NCBI RefSeq assembly: GCF_036014015.1
Contig: NZ_CP107905.1
Span: forward strand, 10,354,001 to 10,418,000
DNA from: Streptomyces sp. NBC_00457
GTDB taxonomy: Bacteria > Actinomycetota > Actinomycetes > Streptomycetales > Streptomycetaceae
Direction: 5' to 3'
Length of the DNA stretch: 64,000 bases
In this document: piece by piece, positions 52,558 to 61,077 of the stretch
Numbering within the stretch: position 1 is the stretch's first letter
How the letters are laid out: every line of letters begins with the position of its first letter
Notes under the pieces: model-generated
Told to the model about the DNA's origin: nothing
Seen by the model: the letters and a program-made list of their open reading frames with translations, nothing else
The model's database searches: none
Position numbers and translations under genes: made by a program

Positions 52558-53216
52558 CCACCACGTCAAGCGATCAGGTGCGCGCCGACCACCGGCTCTC
52601 GATGGACGAACTGGCCGCCGTCATCGCACGGGACATCCCGGCCGGTTCCTTCGTCAACCTCGGTATCGGACAGCCCACCAAGATCGCCGACCACCTGTCG
52701 GCCGACTCCGGGGTGGTCCTGCACACCGAGAACGGCATGCTCAACATGGGCCCGAAGGCCGAGGGCGACGCGGTCGACTCCGACCTGACCAACGCCGGCA
52801 AGGTCCCGGTGACCGAGTTGCCGGGAGCGGCGTACTTCCACCACGCCGACTCCTTCGCGATGATGCGCGGCGGCCACCTCGACGTCTGCGTCCTCGGCGC
52901 CTACCAGGTCGCCTTCGACGGCGACCTCGCCAACTGGACCACCGGCAAGCCCGACGACATCCCCGCCGTCGGCGGCGCCATGGACCTCGCGATCGGCGCC
53001 AAGGACGTCTACGTGATGATGACGCTCTTCACCCGCTCCGGCGAGCCGAAGCTCGTGCCGCAGTGCACCTACCCGCTCACCGGCGTCGGCTGCGTCAGTC
53101 GCGTCTACACGGACCACGGCGTCTTCGACGTCGGCCCCGACGGCGTACGGGTCCGGGAGACGTACGGCGTCAGCGCCCACGAGCTGGCGGAGCGACTCGG
53201 CATCACGCCGTCTTAG
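52554..53216 (+). CDS. pcaJ: 3-oxoadipate CoA-transferase subunit B
   Basis: A 220-residue beta subunit carrying the active-site Glu in VVLHTENGMLNMGP (about 58-71), NLGIGQPTKIADHL, and MDLAIGAKDVYVMMTLFTRS. Overlaps pcaI by 4 bp. With pcaF it completes conversion of 3-oxoadipate from the hydroxyquinol branch, and of any other beta-ketoadipate input, to central metabolites. Confidence 0.94.
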   Translation: MTTTSSDQVRADHRLSMDELAAVIARDIPAGSFVNLGIGQPTKIADHLSADSGVVLHTENGMLNMGPKAEGDAVDSDLTNAGKVPVTELPGAAYFHHADSFAMMRGGHLDVCVLGAYQVAFDGDLANWTTGKPDDIPAVGGAMDLAIGAKDVYVMMTLFTRSGEPKLVPQCTYPLTGVGCVSRVYTDHGVFDVGPDGVRVRETYGVSAHELAERLGITPS

Positions 53217-53308
53217 GTCAGCTAGTGCAGTGACCGCGTAGGTTCGCAGAGCTGGCGGTCATGGCGGTTGGATGGGCGGTGACGTCCGTTCCGACCGCTG
53301 GAGGTGTG

Positions 53309-53545
53309 GTGGCCGAGCCTGTGCGGGTGCGCAGACTGAGTGATCAGGAAGGGTAGAAGCTGCAGCAGCTCGTGCGCCGGGGCAGTACCAGCTCGGTGCG
53401 GTTCCGCCGGGCGATGATGCTGCTGGCCTCCGCCGGCGGGACCCGGTCCCGGTGATCGCCCAGCTGGTCCAGGCCGACGAGGACACCGTCCGGGATGTGA
53501 TCCACCGGCTCAACGAGATCGGCCTGGCCTGTCTGGACCCTCGAC
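53309..53545 (+). pseudogene. IS630-family transposase N-terminal remnant
   Basis: VAEPVRVRRLSDQEG-stop-KLQQLVRRGSTSSVRFRRAM, then after a one-base shift PVIAQLVQADEDTVRDVIHR and LNEIGLACLDPR. This is the HTH end of an actinobacterial IS630 transposase with an internal TAG and a frameshift; the DDE domain is missing. It lies 92 bp after pcaJ and abuts a truncated leftward gene. Confidence 0.72.
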
Positions 53546-53649
53546 GGCCAGGCCGTTCTGGCTGCACCCGACGTCGCCGGCACCGCCGACGGCCCGATCT
53601 CGGGCGTCGACCGCCGTCCGGCAGGCTCAGACGGGTGTCGACCATGGCG

Positions 53650-53990
53650 TGCACCTCCGGTTGGAAACGCCGCAGGCCGGGATAGGGCGGTACGGCGTCG
53701 CCGTCGTCGAGCACCTCCGCCCGCTCGGCCGCCGCGGCCACGTGCCAGCGCCGCTCCCACTCCTCGGCATCCCCACCGCACGCGGTCACGTAGGCCAACG
53801 TGACGGGCAGCGACGGCAGTTTCACGCCGGTGGCGGCCGGCGCGAGAGTCGCCGTGGCGTAAGGCACCTTCCGTGCCATGTCCCGGTAGGTGAGGTCTCC
53901 GGCCTTCTGCCGCAGCTTGCGCAGTTCGAACGCGAACCGCGCCACCGGCCCCGCTGCCGGGTCCAGAGAATTCTCCCGACGTCCCGTCAC
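53650..53990 (-). pseudogene. N-terminal fragment of an HTH-nSTAND-type protein
   Basis: From GTG 53990 the leftward frame encodes VTGRRENSLDPAAGPVARFA, then the HTH-like ELRKLRQKAGDLTYRDMARK, TLAYVTACGGDAEEWERRWH and PPYPGLRRFQPE. This is the N-terminal HTH region that in Streptomyces precedes nSTAND-type NTPase and WD40 repeats. Similarity stops at about 53650, exactly where the NTPase domain should begin. The rest may have been lost with the IS630 event. Confidence 0.65.
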
Positions 53991-54286
53991 GGCACCCCCG
54001 TCTCCCGTCCCCTTCACGACGAGCCCGGCGTCCACGCTAGGCACCCTCTGATCGGGCGGACAAGGCGGCGCTCCGGCCCCGGGGAACGCGGCGTACCGCC
54101 AGTCACGGAGCACCGGAACGCCCCCGTCCGTAGCGGCGCCCGGTTGTCCATTCCCGTGAACTGGTCTTACGGACAATGCTCGCCGCCCCGACAGTCGAGA
54201 CTCCGGCCCCCCAATGGGCGCTGGATACGGACAGACCCGCACCACCATTCACGAGATCCGCAAGACACCTCAGGGGGACGAATGAA

Positions 54287-54736
54287 GTGAGAGCACGAGC
54301 GAAGTGGGTGCTGGCCGCCGCACTCGGACTGGCAGTCGCCACCTCCACACAGGCCCACGCGGACACCACGGCCCCGGGGGGCGACGCCGGCGTCCTGAAG
54401 GTCCACGAAATGGAGACGGAGGACCGCGAGCCCGGCGGGCAGATCCGTTTCAACACCAACACGGACTGCACCTACGTATACGACCGGCAGCCCGACGGAC
54501 TGGCCGCCGTCGGCTACGTCTACGAGTACATCGACTCCGACACCCGCGGCGACCTGATCTACAAGCTGGTCAACGAGGGCGCCAGCGACCCGTGGGACCC
54601 CTACCGGTGCGCGGCCCACGGCGGCAAGTACAACCTCAAGGAGGGGCGGAAATTCTGGTTCCGGATCTGCTTGACGGCGGACGAAGGGCCTCCCGGGTTC
54701 TGCGACTGGGCCGCATGGCGCAACGTCAACACGTAG
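54287..54736 (+). CDS. Small secreted protein, function unknown
   Basis: A 149-residue protein with a clear Sec signal (VRARAKWVLAAALGLAVATS, cleavage near TQAHA-DT, about 25). The mature part is acidic, with four Cys (CTYVYD, RCAAHG, ICLTAD, FCDWAAW) that could pair outside the cell. GTG 54287 has AGGGGGA about 8-9 nt upstream. It lies 20 bp before the GH26-like gene, so the two were probably co-transcribed. Not recognised as any named family. Confidence 0.7.
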   Translation: MRARAKWVLAAALGLAVATSTQAHADTTAPGGDAGVLKVHEMETEDREPGGQIRFNTNTDCTYVYDRQPDGLAAVGYVYEYIDSDTRGDLIYKLVNEGASDPWDPYRCAAHGGKYNLKEGRKFWFRICLTADEGPPGFCDWAAWRNVNT

Positions 54737-54756
54737 CCGAAGGACGAGGACACGAC

Positions 54757-55558
54757 ATGAGGACCCCGAGCACCATCCGCCGACGTACAGCCGGCGCGGC
54801 CACCGCTGCCGCCCTCGCAACCCTTCCGGCCACGCTCGGCATCGCCGCTCCCGCGTCCGCCGGCACCGTGGCACCGGTCGGCGCCAAGGCGGCGGCACAC
54901 CCCGTGCCGACCTACCCGCCCGGGGCCACTTCCGCAACCACCCCGGCCAGGACGGCGACTGGGGCGAGCGCATGCAGCAGGCGGAAGACCTCTACGGGCC
55001 GTTCGAGGGGCACTGGCGCGGCTACCACCCGGCGGGCGGCGCGCCGCCGCTCGCCGACAACCCGACGGGACAGGCCGAGAAGGCCGCGCTCAAGGCGGGC
55101 AAGAAGCTGCACCTGTCCTGGCGTCCGTATGAAGACCCGGACAACGGCGGGAGCTGGGCTCGTACCGTGAGCGGCGACATGCTCCGGCAGACCATGGGCC
55201 GGCTGCAGGACCATTGCGGCGAGCGCTGCCCGGAGGTCTGGCTCTCCGTCGTGCACGAACCGGAACTCGATTGGCGGGACCACTGCCCCACCGTCAAGCC
55301 CTGTCCGGGCTGGACGTACGCCGACTTCAAGAACATGTGGGACAAGGTCGTCCAGGCCCGCGAGGACGCGGGCGCCGGCAAGGTGAAACTGGCCTGGGTC
55401 GTCCAGGGCAACCCGGACCGCCAGAAGCACTACAACAGCCTGTGGCCCGGCAACGACAAGGTGGACATCGTCGGCCAGGACCCCTACATCGACCGGGGCG
55501 ACAAGGCGGAGGATCTTCCGAAGCGCATGATCGAGCGGACCAAGTGGTTCAGCGTGAC
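54757..55558 (+). pseudogene. GH26-like secreted hydrolase, 5' part (frameshifted, split by IS)
   Basis: The ATG at 54757 (GAGGA 6 nt upstream) starts a signal peptide (RRRTAGAATAAALATLPATL, cleavage near APASA). Around 54905-54935 the frame shifts: after HPVPTYPP the homologous sequence continues as GHFRNHPGQDGDWGERMQQA in another frame. The hydrolase core follows: LHLSWRPYEDPDNGGSWART, VWLSVVHEPELDW with a candidate catalytic Glu, KVDIVGQDPYIDRG. It ends in KWFSVT where the IS200/IS605 element is inserted. GH26 covers mannanases and related enzymes; assignment is by motif impression only. Confidence 0.7.
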
Positions 55559-55560
55559 CT

Positions 55561-55600
55561 AGCGCGGAACCCCGGGCGTTCACGCCCGGGAGGAAGCGCT
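55561..55600. repeat. Left-end hairpin of the IS200/IS605 element
   Basis: CCCGGGCG-TTCA-CGCCCGGG (55571-55590), flanked by an outer pairing AGCGC/GCGCT (55561-55565 with 55596-55600). Subterminal hairpins of this kind are recognised by the Y1 transposase. Confidence 0.75.
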
Positions 55601-55744
55601 TCTTAACATTGCTCTGACGCGCAATTAGATCGGTTCCAAGGTCATCAAGGCTCTGGCACCTTCGATTTTTCCCGTCCCACGGCAGGCGGTGAAGCCGCCC
55701 TGAGTTGCTGACCTGCACGGGTGCACGGGTCTGCACTATTGACC

Positions 55745-56173
55745 TCAGCCGGGTCGTTTCTGGTTCTCGATGTACTCCTTGATGACGGCGAGCGGGGCGC
55801 CCCCGCACGAGGCGGCGAAGTAGGACGGGGACCAGAAGTGTTCGCCCCACAGGTACTTGCGGATGTGGCCGGGGAACTCCTGGCGGAGCCTGCGGGCTGA
55901 GACGCCCTTGAGGGAGCCGACGAGTCGGGAGATGGCGACCTTGGGCGGGTAGTGCACGAGCAGGTGGACGTGATCGCGTTCGCCGTTGAACTCCCGCAGC
56001 TCTGCGCCGAAGTCGGTGCACACGTCGCGCATGACTTCTTCACAGCGCAGGAGGATCTCGTCCGTGAACGGTCCGCGCCGGTACTTGGGGGTGAAGACCA
56101 AGTGCGCGTGCAGGGTGTAGACAACGCTACGGCCCCTGCGAATATCGAGGTTTGGCTCCCAGCGTGGTGACAT
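55745..56173 (-). CDS. tnpA: IS200/IS605 Y1 transposase
   Basis: A 142-residue single-strand transposase (HUH endonuclease). HUH motif DHVHLLVHY (H68, H70) and catalytic Tyr at about 134 in IKEYIENQ, with YFAASCGGAPLAVIKEYIEN typical of the family. The frame is intact and of usual length, so the element may be active. Starts 23 bp from the divergent tnpB. Confidence 0.93.
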   Translation of the reverse strand: MSPRWEPNLDIRRGRSVVYTLHAHLVFTPKYRRGPFTDEILLRCEEVMRDVCTDFGAELREFNGERDHVHLLVHYPPKVAISRLVGSLKGVSARRLRQEFPGHIRKYLWGEHFWSPSYFAASCGGAPLAVIKEYIENQKRPG

Positions 56174-56196
56174 AGATCAATGCTACGATCACGCCC

Positions 56197-57354
56197 GTGA
56201 AGATCGTGACGCAGGTCAAGCTCAAGCCGGACGCCGCGCAGGCATCCGCGCTTGAGCGCACCCTGGGCACGGTCAATAACGCCGCGAACTGGGTGTCGGA
56301 GGTGGCGTTCGAGCACGGCGCGCCGCGTGAGTACGAGCTGCGCAAGCACACCTACGCCGAACTCAAAACCCGTGGGCTGGGAGCACAGGCCGCGCAACAC
56401 GTCATCAAGAAGGTGCGCGACTCGTACACCACGCTCAAGGCCAACATCCGGGCCGGCAACCTCGGCAAGGAAGGCTCCAGGCGTCGCCGCAAGGCCGAGT
56501 CCAAGCCCATCACCTTTCGCCCCGAGGCAGCCCAGCCGTATGACGACCGGTGCCTGAGCTGGCAGTACGACCAGCGGACCGTGTCCATCTGGACCGTGGA
56601 CGGCCGGGTCAAGAACGTGCTGTTCGTGTGCTCCGCCGACGCGCTCAAGATGCTCCAGGCGCACCGGCAGGGCGAATCCGACCTGATCGAGCGCGACGGC
56701 GTGTTCTACCTCGTCGCCACCTGCGAGGTGCCCGAGGCCGAGCAGTACGAGCCGGACGGCTTCATCGGCGTGGACCTCGGTATCGAGAACATCGCCACTG
56801 CCTCCACCGGCTACCTCGCGGCCGGGCGGGGGCTCAACCGGTACCGCAAGCGACAGCTTGCCCTGCGTGCCAAGCTCCAGAAGAAACGCACCAAGAGCGC
56901 CAAGCGGCGGCTCAAGGCTCGTGCCCGCAAAGAGGCGCGGCACGCTGCCAACCAGAACCACATCATCTCCAGGACGATCGTGACCGAGGCTGAACGCACC
57001 GGGCGTGGCCTGTCCCTCGAAGAACTCAAGGGCATCCGCAACCGGGTACGGCTCCGCAAGCCCCAACGGGTCGCACTCCACTCCTGGGCGTTCGCCCAGC
57101 TCGGAGACTTCATCGTCTACAAAGCCAAGCGGGCCGGTGTGCCCCTGGTCTTCGTTGATCCCGCGTACACGTCGCAGACGTGCGCCGAGTGCGGCCACGT
57201 CGACAAGCGCAACCGTGTCGACCAGGGGCTTTTCATCTGCCGGGGGTGCGGGGTCGTTGCCCACGCCGACCGGAATGCTTCCCACAACATCGCCACCCGT
57301 GGCGAGAGAGTGTGGAATGCGGGGCGTGAGTCACGCGTCCCTGCCACCCCATAA
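56197..57354 (+). CDS. tnpB: RNA-guided nuclease TnpB
   Basis: A 385-residue TnpB. N-terminal wedge/REC part (MKIVTQVKLKPDAAQASALE), RuvC-I FIGVDLGIENIATAS (Asp about 191), bridge helix rich in Arg/Lys (KRRLKARARKEARHAANQNH), RuvC-II LSLEELKGIRNR (Glu about 275), zinc finger CAECGHVDKR...CRGCG, and RuvC-III HADRNASHNIATRG (Asp about 357). All three catalytic acids and four Cys are present, so it should be active. GTG start at 56197 with TACGAT 7 nt upstream suggests a leaderless mRNA. The 3' end runs into the omega-RNA region. Confidence 0.93.
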   Translation: MKIVTQVKLKPDAAQASALERTLGTVNNAANWVSEVAFEHGAPREYELRKHTYAELKTRGLGAQAAQHVIKKVRDSYTTLKANIRAGNLGKEGSRRRRKAESKPITFRPEAAQPYDDRCLSWQYDQRTVSIWTVDGRVKNVLFVCSADALKMLQAHRQGESDLIERDGVFYLVATCEVPEAEQYEPDGFIGVDLGIENIATASTGYLAAGRGLNRYRKRQLALRAKLQKKRTKSAKRRLKARARKEARHAANQNHIISRTIVTEAERTGRGLSLEELKGIRNRVRLRKPQRVALHSWAFAQLGDFIVYKAKRAGVPLVFVDPAYTSQTCAECGHVDKRNRVDQGLFICRGCGVVAHADRNASHNIATRGERVWNAGRESRVPATP

Positions 57355-57439
57355 GGGGTGTCTGGACGGAGGAGTCCACCCCAGCAGCCAGTTGGGCACT
57401 ACCTCCAAGCCCGGTCCTTCAGGGCCGGGTCAAGTTGAC
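57345..57439 (+). ncRNA. Right end and probable omega-RNA (reRNA) scaffold
   Basis: After the tnpB stop, three hairpins follow: CACCCC-ATAA-GGGGTG (57345-57360), TGGAC-N6-GTCCA (57363-57378) and CCCGG-N10-CCGGG (57410-57429), ending at TTGAC (57435-57439). In IS200/IS605 elements the TnpB guide RNA comes from this end, and its guide is the first ~16-20 nt outside the element, here starting at 57440 (GGACGAATCC). The 5' end, possibly inside tnpB, cannot be placed. Confidence 0.6.
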
Positions 57440-57716
57440 GGACGAATCCGCCAAGCACAACGGCAGGTACGACTACGCCTCCAAGCCACACATCTTCGCC
57501 GAGTACGGCGGCGACGAGGAGGACCGCGGGACCGCGGAACACCGCGGCAGGTGCATCGACGAGGTCCGCGAGGCCCTCCCCGGGATCGCCGGAATCCCCG
57601 GGATCCAGGTGGTCGAGATGGACTTCTTCGATGCCGGGTCCGGCTGGATCGAGGACGCCGACGGCTCGCCCGACCATGAGGCCTACAAGAGGCTGAAGGC
57701 GGCCACCGAGCGCTGA
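57440..57716 (+). pseudogene. GH26-like secreted hydrolase, 3' part
   Basis: Continues the split gene: ESAKHNGRYDYASKPHIFAE, YGGDEEDRGTAEHRGRCIDE, VVEMDFFDAGSGWIEDADGS, and stop at 57714-57716. Joined to 55558 it is in frame with KWFSVT. Alone it has no start of its own except the TTG at the element end. Confidence 0.75.
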
Positions 57717-57922
57717 GTGCGCGATGCCGGAGCCGGAGTGTGACAGGGGTGCACTCCGCCCCGGCATCCCCCTTGTGTCGCTGTTCGCGGCGATGCGGGC
57801 GACCGCGTCGGGGCAGGGTAGCCAGCTCAACGTGTGCCCGCCTCCGACACGATCTGCGTACCTCCAAGGGAAGTTCACGAGTGAGGCCGACGTGCTCCGC
57901 GATGGTTCCCTCGGCCACTGCG
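57717..57922. other. Convergent intergenic region (206 bp)
   Basis: Between the end of the split hydrolase gene and the leftward propeller-gene array. No strong hairpin or gene was recognised. Confidence 0.35.
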
Positions 57923-60163
57923 CTACTCCTCACGCAGCCCGATGTCGAAGTCAGACACGATCGCCTGGCTCACCGCGTCACCGATCCCGATGTCGTGCCG
58001 GAACCGGTGCTCCAGGCAGGCCAGCAGCAGGGTCAGAGCCTGCCGGGCGGTGTGCCCGAGGCCCTTACCTCGCCGCAGCCCGGCCACCTCCGCCAAGTCC
58101 TGGCGGCTCAGGGCACCCATGGGGCCGGTGAGGGCCGATGCGCGCGGCGTGAGGTCGTAGAGGTGGATGGTCGGCCCCTTACCCACGACCGCGAGCATGT
58201 CTCCCTGGGGCGACAGCCGTACGCATGGTTTCCAGCGCAGGGCGCCGACCAGTTGGATCCGCTGGGGCACGAGATCGTCGGGGAAGCGCAGGCCGGGGGC
58301 CGGCGGTACGGCGAGGAGCTCCACGTGCCCGTCCCTGACCGTCACGAACCGGTGCAGGGCGGATGACCAGGCGAGCCCGGTCGGGAGGTCGTCGTGGGGC
58401 CAGACATGCGACGTGGCCGGCGGGGATGCGGAGGTGAGCGGATCGTGCCAGACGTTCAGCTCGCCGAAGAAGGTGACGCGGACCAGCGCGGACGGCGACA
58501 GGGCGGCCTGTGCCTGGAAGAGCCCTCCGTTCCGGGGGACGTCAAGCACGTTGACGGCACCGGAGGCGAGATCGGCAACCACGATGTCCTTCGCGCCGAA
58601 CACCGCGACGCGCCGCCCGTCCGGGGCCACGGCGGTGCCCCGCGGAGAGAAGTCGTTCTTACCGCGCAGCAACCGCGTCTTGGCCGGGGGGCCGTCACCC
58701 GAGCCCAGGAAGACATTGAACGACGCGGAGGCCCCTGTGGTGTCCTGCTCCGCCACCACCATGAACCGCTCATCCGCGATGCGTTGTGGCCCGCGGACAT
58801 GGCCTGCCGCGGAGCCGAGCTGCCGCACACTGCGCCGGTCGACGTGGTGGAGCTTCCGCTGCGCCTGCGCGGATCCGACAGCACGCGGATCGTCCTCGAC
58901 GACGACGAAGGCATCCGGTGCCAGGTGCGCCACTGCGGACAGCCGGTGCGAAAAGCCGCGCTGGATCAGCGTGACCGTCCGGGTGCGCAGATCCAGTACG
59001 CCCGCGAAGGAGTGTCCGACGAAGGCGAGGTGACGCCCGTCCTCGGAGAAGTCGAGAGCATGGGGAGCCGTCCCGACGCTCTGGGTGAAGTCGACCGCTA
59101 CGGGCTCGATGCTCGACGGCAGGACGGACACGGCCCTGAGGCCGTCGTCGACCACCCATGCGTCCGCCGCACGCAGGGCCTCGAACAACTCGCGATCCGC
59201 CTCAACGGGGGGCCGCCATGTCCCGAACCGGTCGACGGTGTCGACGGCTTCCGGCAACGACATCAGCGGAACCAACCGCCACAGCCGCTCCCAGTCACCC
59301 CTGCGCGTCAACTGCGTGACCAGGAAGTCACGTTCGGCCTGCGCGAGCGTCGCGAATTCGTGCCGGTCGGAACGCTGTCCGGCCAGGATCCGCAGCATGT
59401 CGACGCCGCCCATGGCCGCCATCGCGGTCCGCAGCGCCGTCCGCTCCTCCGTCCCGGCGGCGCGGTAGCCGCGGGCGAGCAGCGTGCCGTCGGGATCCAG
59501 TGCCTCGTACTGCTCCTGCTGCCCGGTCCGGACGAAGAACAGCGCGCGCTCGGTCTCGTCGCTCGGGGCCAGTCCGTGGGTGAGGCAGTACTCCAGCGCG
59601 TCGGGCAATTCGACCGCTGTCGCGCAGAAGTGGGAGACGGCCAAGGGGTCGGCCGCTGTGAGCAGCCGTTCGCGGGCCGACTCGCCGATCGGGTGGTCGA
59701 AGCGGGCGGCGGCACCGGCGAGCATGAGCGGATCCGGGGACAGGTCCGAGGCGCCGAGCGCGAGTCTGCTGAGGTTCCGGGTGCGGGAGCCGGCGGCGGC
59801 CGAGGCGGGACGGTTCCACCCTCGCAGGAGCGACCACAGGGCGGGGTCGGGATCCGCCAGCCAGGCGCTCCACGCGGTGTCGACGACCCAGGTGGGAACG
59901 GTCGAGACATCGGCCGTCAGTCCGGCCAGTGCCGGGGAGTCCCACGGCCGGGCCGGCCCGCCGGACTTCGCTGCCGCCAGCCAGACCCGCCACACCACCT
60001 CGTGGCCATGGCGCTCGACGGCTCGTGCGAGGGCCCGCAGAGCGGCGGGATCACCGGTGTCCGCCACGCCGAGGACGACCTGAAGAGCACGCCGGCCACG
60101 GGGGACGCGAGGCGAGGCGATCAGCAGCAGGAAGGAAGCGGTCTGCAGGCGCATCGGCCTCAT
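57923..60163 (-). CDS. Helical + beta-propeller protein, type-2 tail (last gene of array)
   Basis: A 746-residue cytoplasmic protein of no named family. Residues about 1-345 are helical, with LSRLALGASDLSPDPLMLAG, FDHPIGESARERLL and the hallmark FFVRTGQQEQYEALDPDGTL LARGYR. About 360-690 form a WD40-like propeller (HALDFSEDGRHLAFVG; GTAVAPDGRRVAVFGAKDIV; CVRLSPQGDMLAVVGKGPTI). The tail is LACLEHRFRHDIGIG then DFDIGLREE. The ATG at 60163 overlaps the upstream stop by 4 bp. It is homologous along its length to the gene at 61074-63140. It resembles beta-propeller components of bacterial conflict systems; that link is inference. Confidence 0.85.
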   Translation of the reverse strand: MRPMRLQTASFLLLIASPRVPRGRRALQVVLGVADTGDPAALRALARAVERHGHEVVWRVWLAAAKSGGPARPWDSPALAGLTADVSTVPTWVVDTAWSAWLADPDPALWSLLRGWNRPASAAAGSRTRNLSRLALGASDLSPDPLMLAGAAARFDHPIGESARERLLTAADPLAVSHFCATAVELPDALEYCLTHGLAPSDETERALFFVRTGQQEQYEALDPDGTLLARGYRAAGTEERTALRTAMAAMGGVDMLRILAGQRSDRHEFATLAQAERDFLVTQLTRRGDWERLWRLVPLMSLPEAVDTVDRFGTWRPPVEADRELFEALRAADAWVVDDGLRAVSVLPSSIEPVAVDFTQSVGTAPHALDFSEDGRHLAFVGHSFAGVLDLRTRTVTLIQRGFSHRLSAVAHLAPDAFVVVEDDPRAVGSAQAQRKLHHVDRRSVRQLGSAAGHVRGPQRIADERFMVVAEQDTTGASASFNVFLGSGDGPPAKTRLLRGKNDFSPRGTAVAPDGRRVAVFGAKDIVVADLASGAVNVLDVPRNGGLFQAQAALSPSALVRVTFFGELNVWHDPLTSASPPATSHVWPHDDLPTGLAWSSALHRFVTVRDGHVELLAVPPAPGLRFPDDLVPQRIQLVGALRWKPCVRLSPQGDMLAVVGKGPTIHLYDLTPRASALTGPMGALSRQDLAEVAGLRRGKGLGHTARQALTLLLACLEHRFRHDIGIGDAVSQAIVSDFDIGLREE

Positions 60164-61077
60164 CCCGCCGTTCCGCGCGCCCAGGGCGATGTCGGTGGCG
60201 CTCCCCGGCGACTTGGATCCCTTGCCCAGCGCGATGTCGCCGCTGAAGCGGTCCGCCAGACAGGCCCCCAGCAAATCGAGCGCGTCCCGCACCTCCGGAC
60301 CATTTCCACATGAGGCCATTCTTGCGCCGCCTGCCGGACCACGGATGTGACGGCCAGTTCGGACGTGTCCGGCGAGAAGGATGCCGGCAGCCTGTTCCCG
60401 GGAGTGCTGTGAGTGATCAGGCGGACCCGCGGCAGCCGGCCGACAAGGGCCCGTAGCTGCTCGGGAGAGCGCTCCGCGAGCATCGAGAGCGAGTCGGCCG
60501 CGCCGCCCGTGCGCTCCCGTTCCGGCAGGAGACGGGCGGCCTCGGCTGCCTCGGCCGGCGGAAGGTCGAGCGTCAGCCGGCGCAGTTCGTCCCGGCTCTG
60601 ATGCCGCGCCAGCTGATGCCTTACGTAGTCGAGCTCGTTGGTGGACATCTCCGCGATCCGGTCGCGCCGATCGCCGGTCACCATCACCCGGATCACCTCG
60701 GCGTCGCCCTCGGATGCCATGACCGTACGCAGGCGCGCCCGCGCCTGCGCAGCCGCCGCCGGATAGGCCCGGGCCGGCAGCGAGCCGTCCGGATCGAGTG
60801 CCCTGTACTGGGCGCTCTGCCCGATGAGGACCAGATAGGCGGCGTCGGCGGTTTCCTGCGGGGCTACGGCCACAAGCTCCTGGACATCGGTGTCGGGCAG
60901 TTCGGCGGCTATGGCCCGCACTGCCTCCTGCGCGGCCGGATCGCCCGCGGCGCACCTCCGCACCAGCCGCCGCCACGCCCTCCGGGTCCACAGTCCGCGG
61001 GCACCGTTCGCCCGCCGCCGCGCGGCCTGACGTACCAGCCGGGCTGCGTCTTCCGTGCTGAGCACCATTGTCCTCAC
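60160..61077 (-). pseudogene. Decayed helical/propeller protein, type-1 tail
   Basis: GTG 61077 (4-bp overlap with the upstream gene) opens a good helical domain: VLIGQSAQYRALDPDGSLPA, RAYPAAAAQARARLRTVMAS, ELDYVRHQLARHQSRDELRR. It enters the first propeller blade (PASFSPDTSELAVTSV) and then breaks. From about 60340 the expected C-terminus, VRDALDLLGACLADRFSGDI and TDIALG, continues in another frame. About 300 residues of propeller are missing. A second shift near 60180 puts the actual stop (60160-60162) in the original frame, overlapping the next ATG. As written it is a 305-residue chimeric product, probably non-functional but still able to couple translation. Confidence 0.7.

Larger units (their letters stand above)
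55559..57439. mobile_element. Complete IS200/IS605-family insertion sequence
   Basis: About 1,881 bp with divergent tnpA (leftward) and tnpB (rightward), a left-end hairpin at 55561-55600 and a right-end hairpin at 57410-57429. It lies inside the GH26-like gene: removing it joins ...AGCGTGAC to GGACGAATCC and restores S-V-T-D-E-S in frame. No target duplication is needed, as expected for this family. The pentamer before the left end is GTGAC and the last five bases of the right end are TTGAC, so the exact boundary could be shifted by five bases. Confidence 0.88.

Noticed and set aside
54304..55170. A 288-codon frame covering the secreted protein's antisense-like frame and the hydrolase signal peptide
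   Set aside because: Its first 150 codons are out of frame with the better-supported secreted protein at 54287. Only the part from 54757 to about 54910 is coding, as the hydrolase leader.
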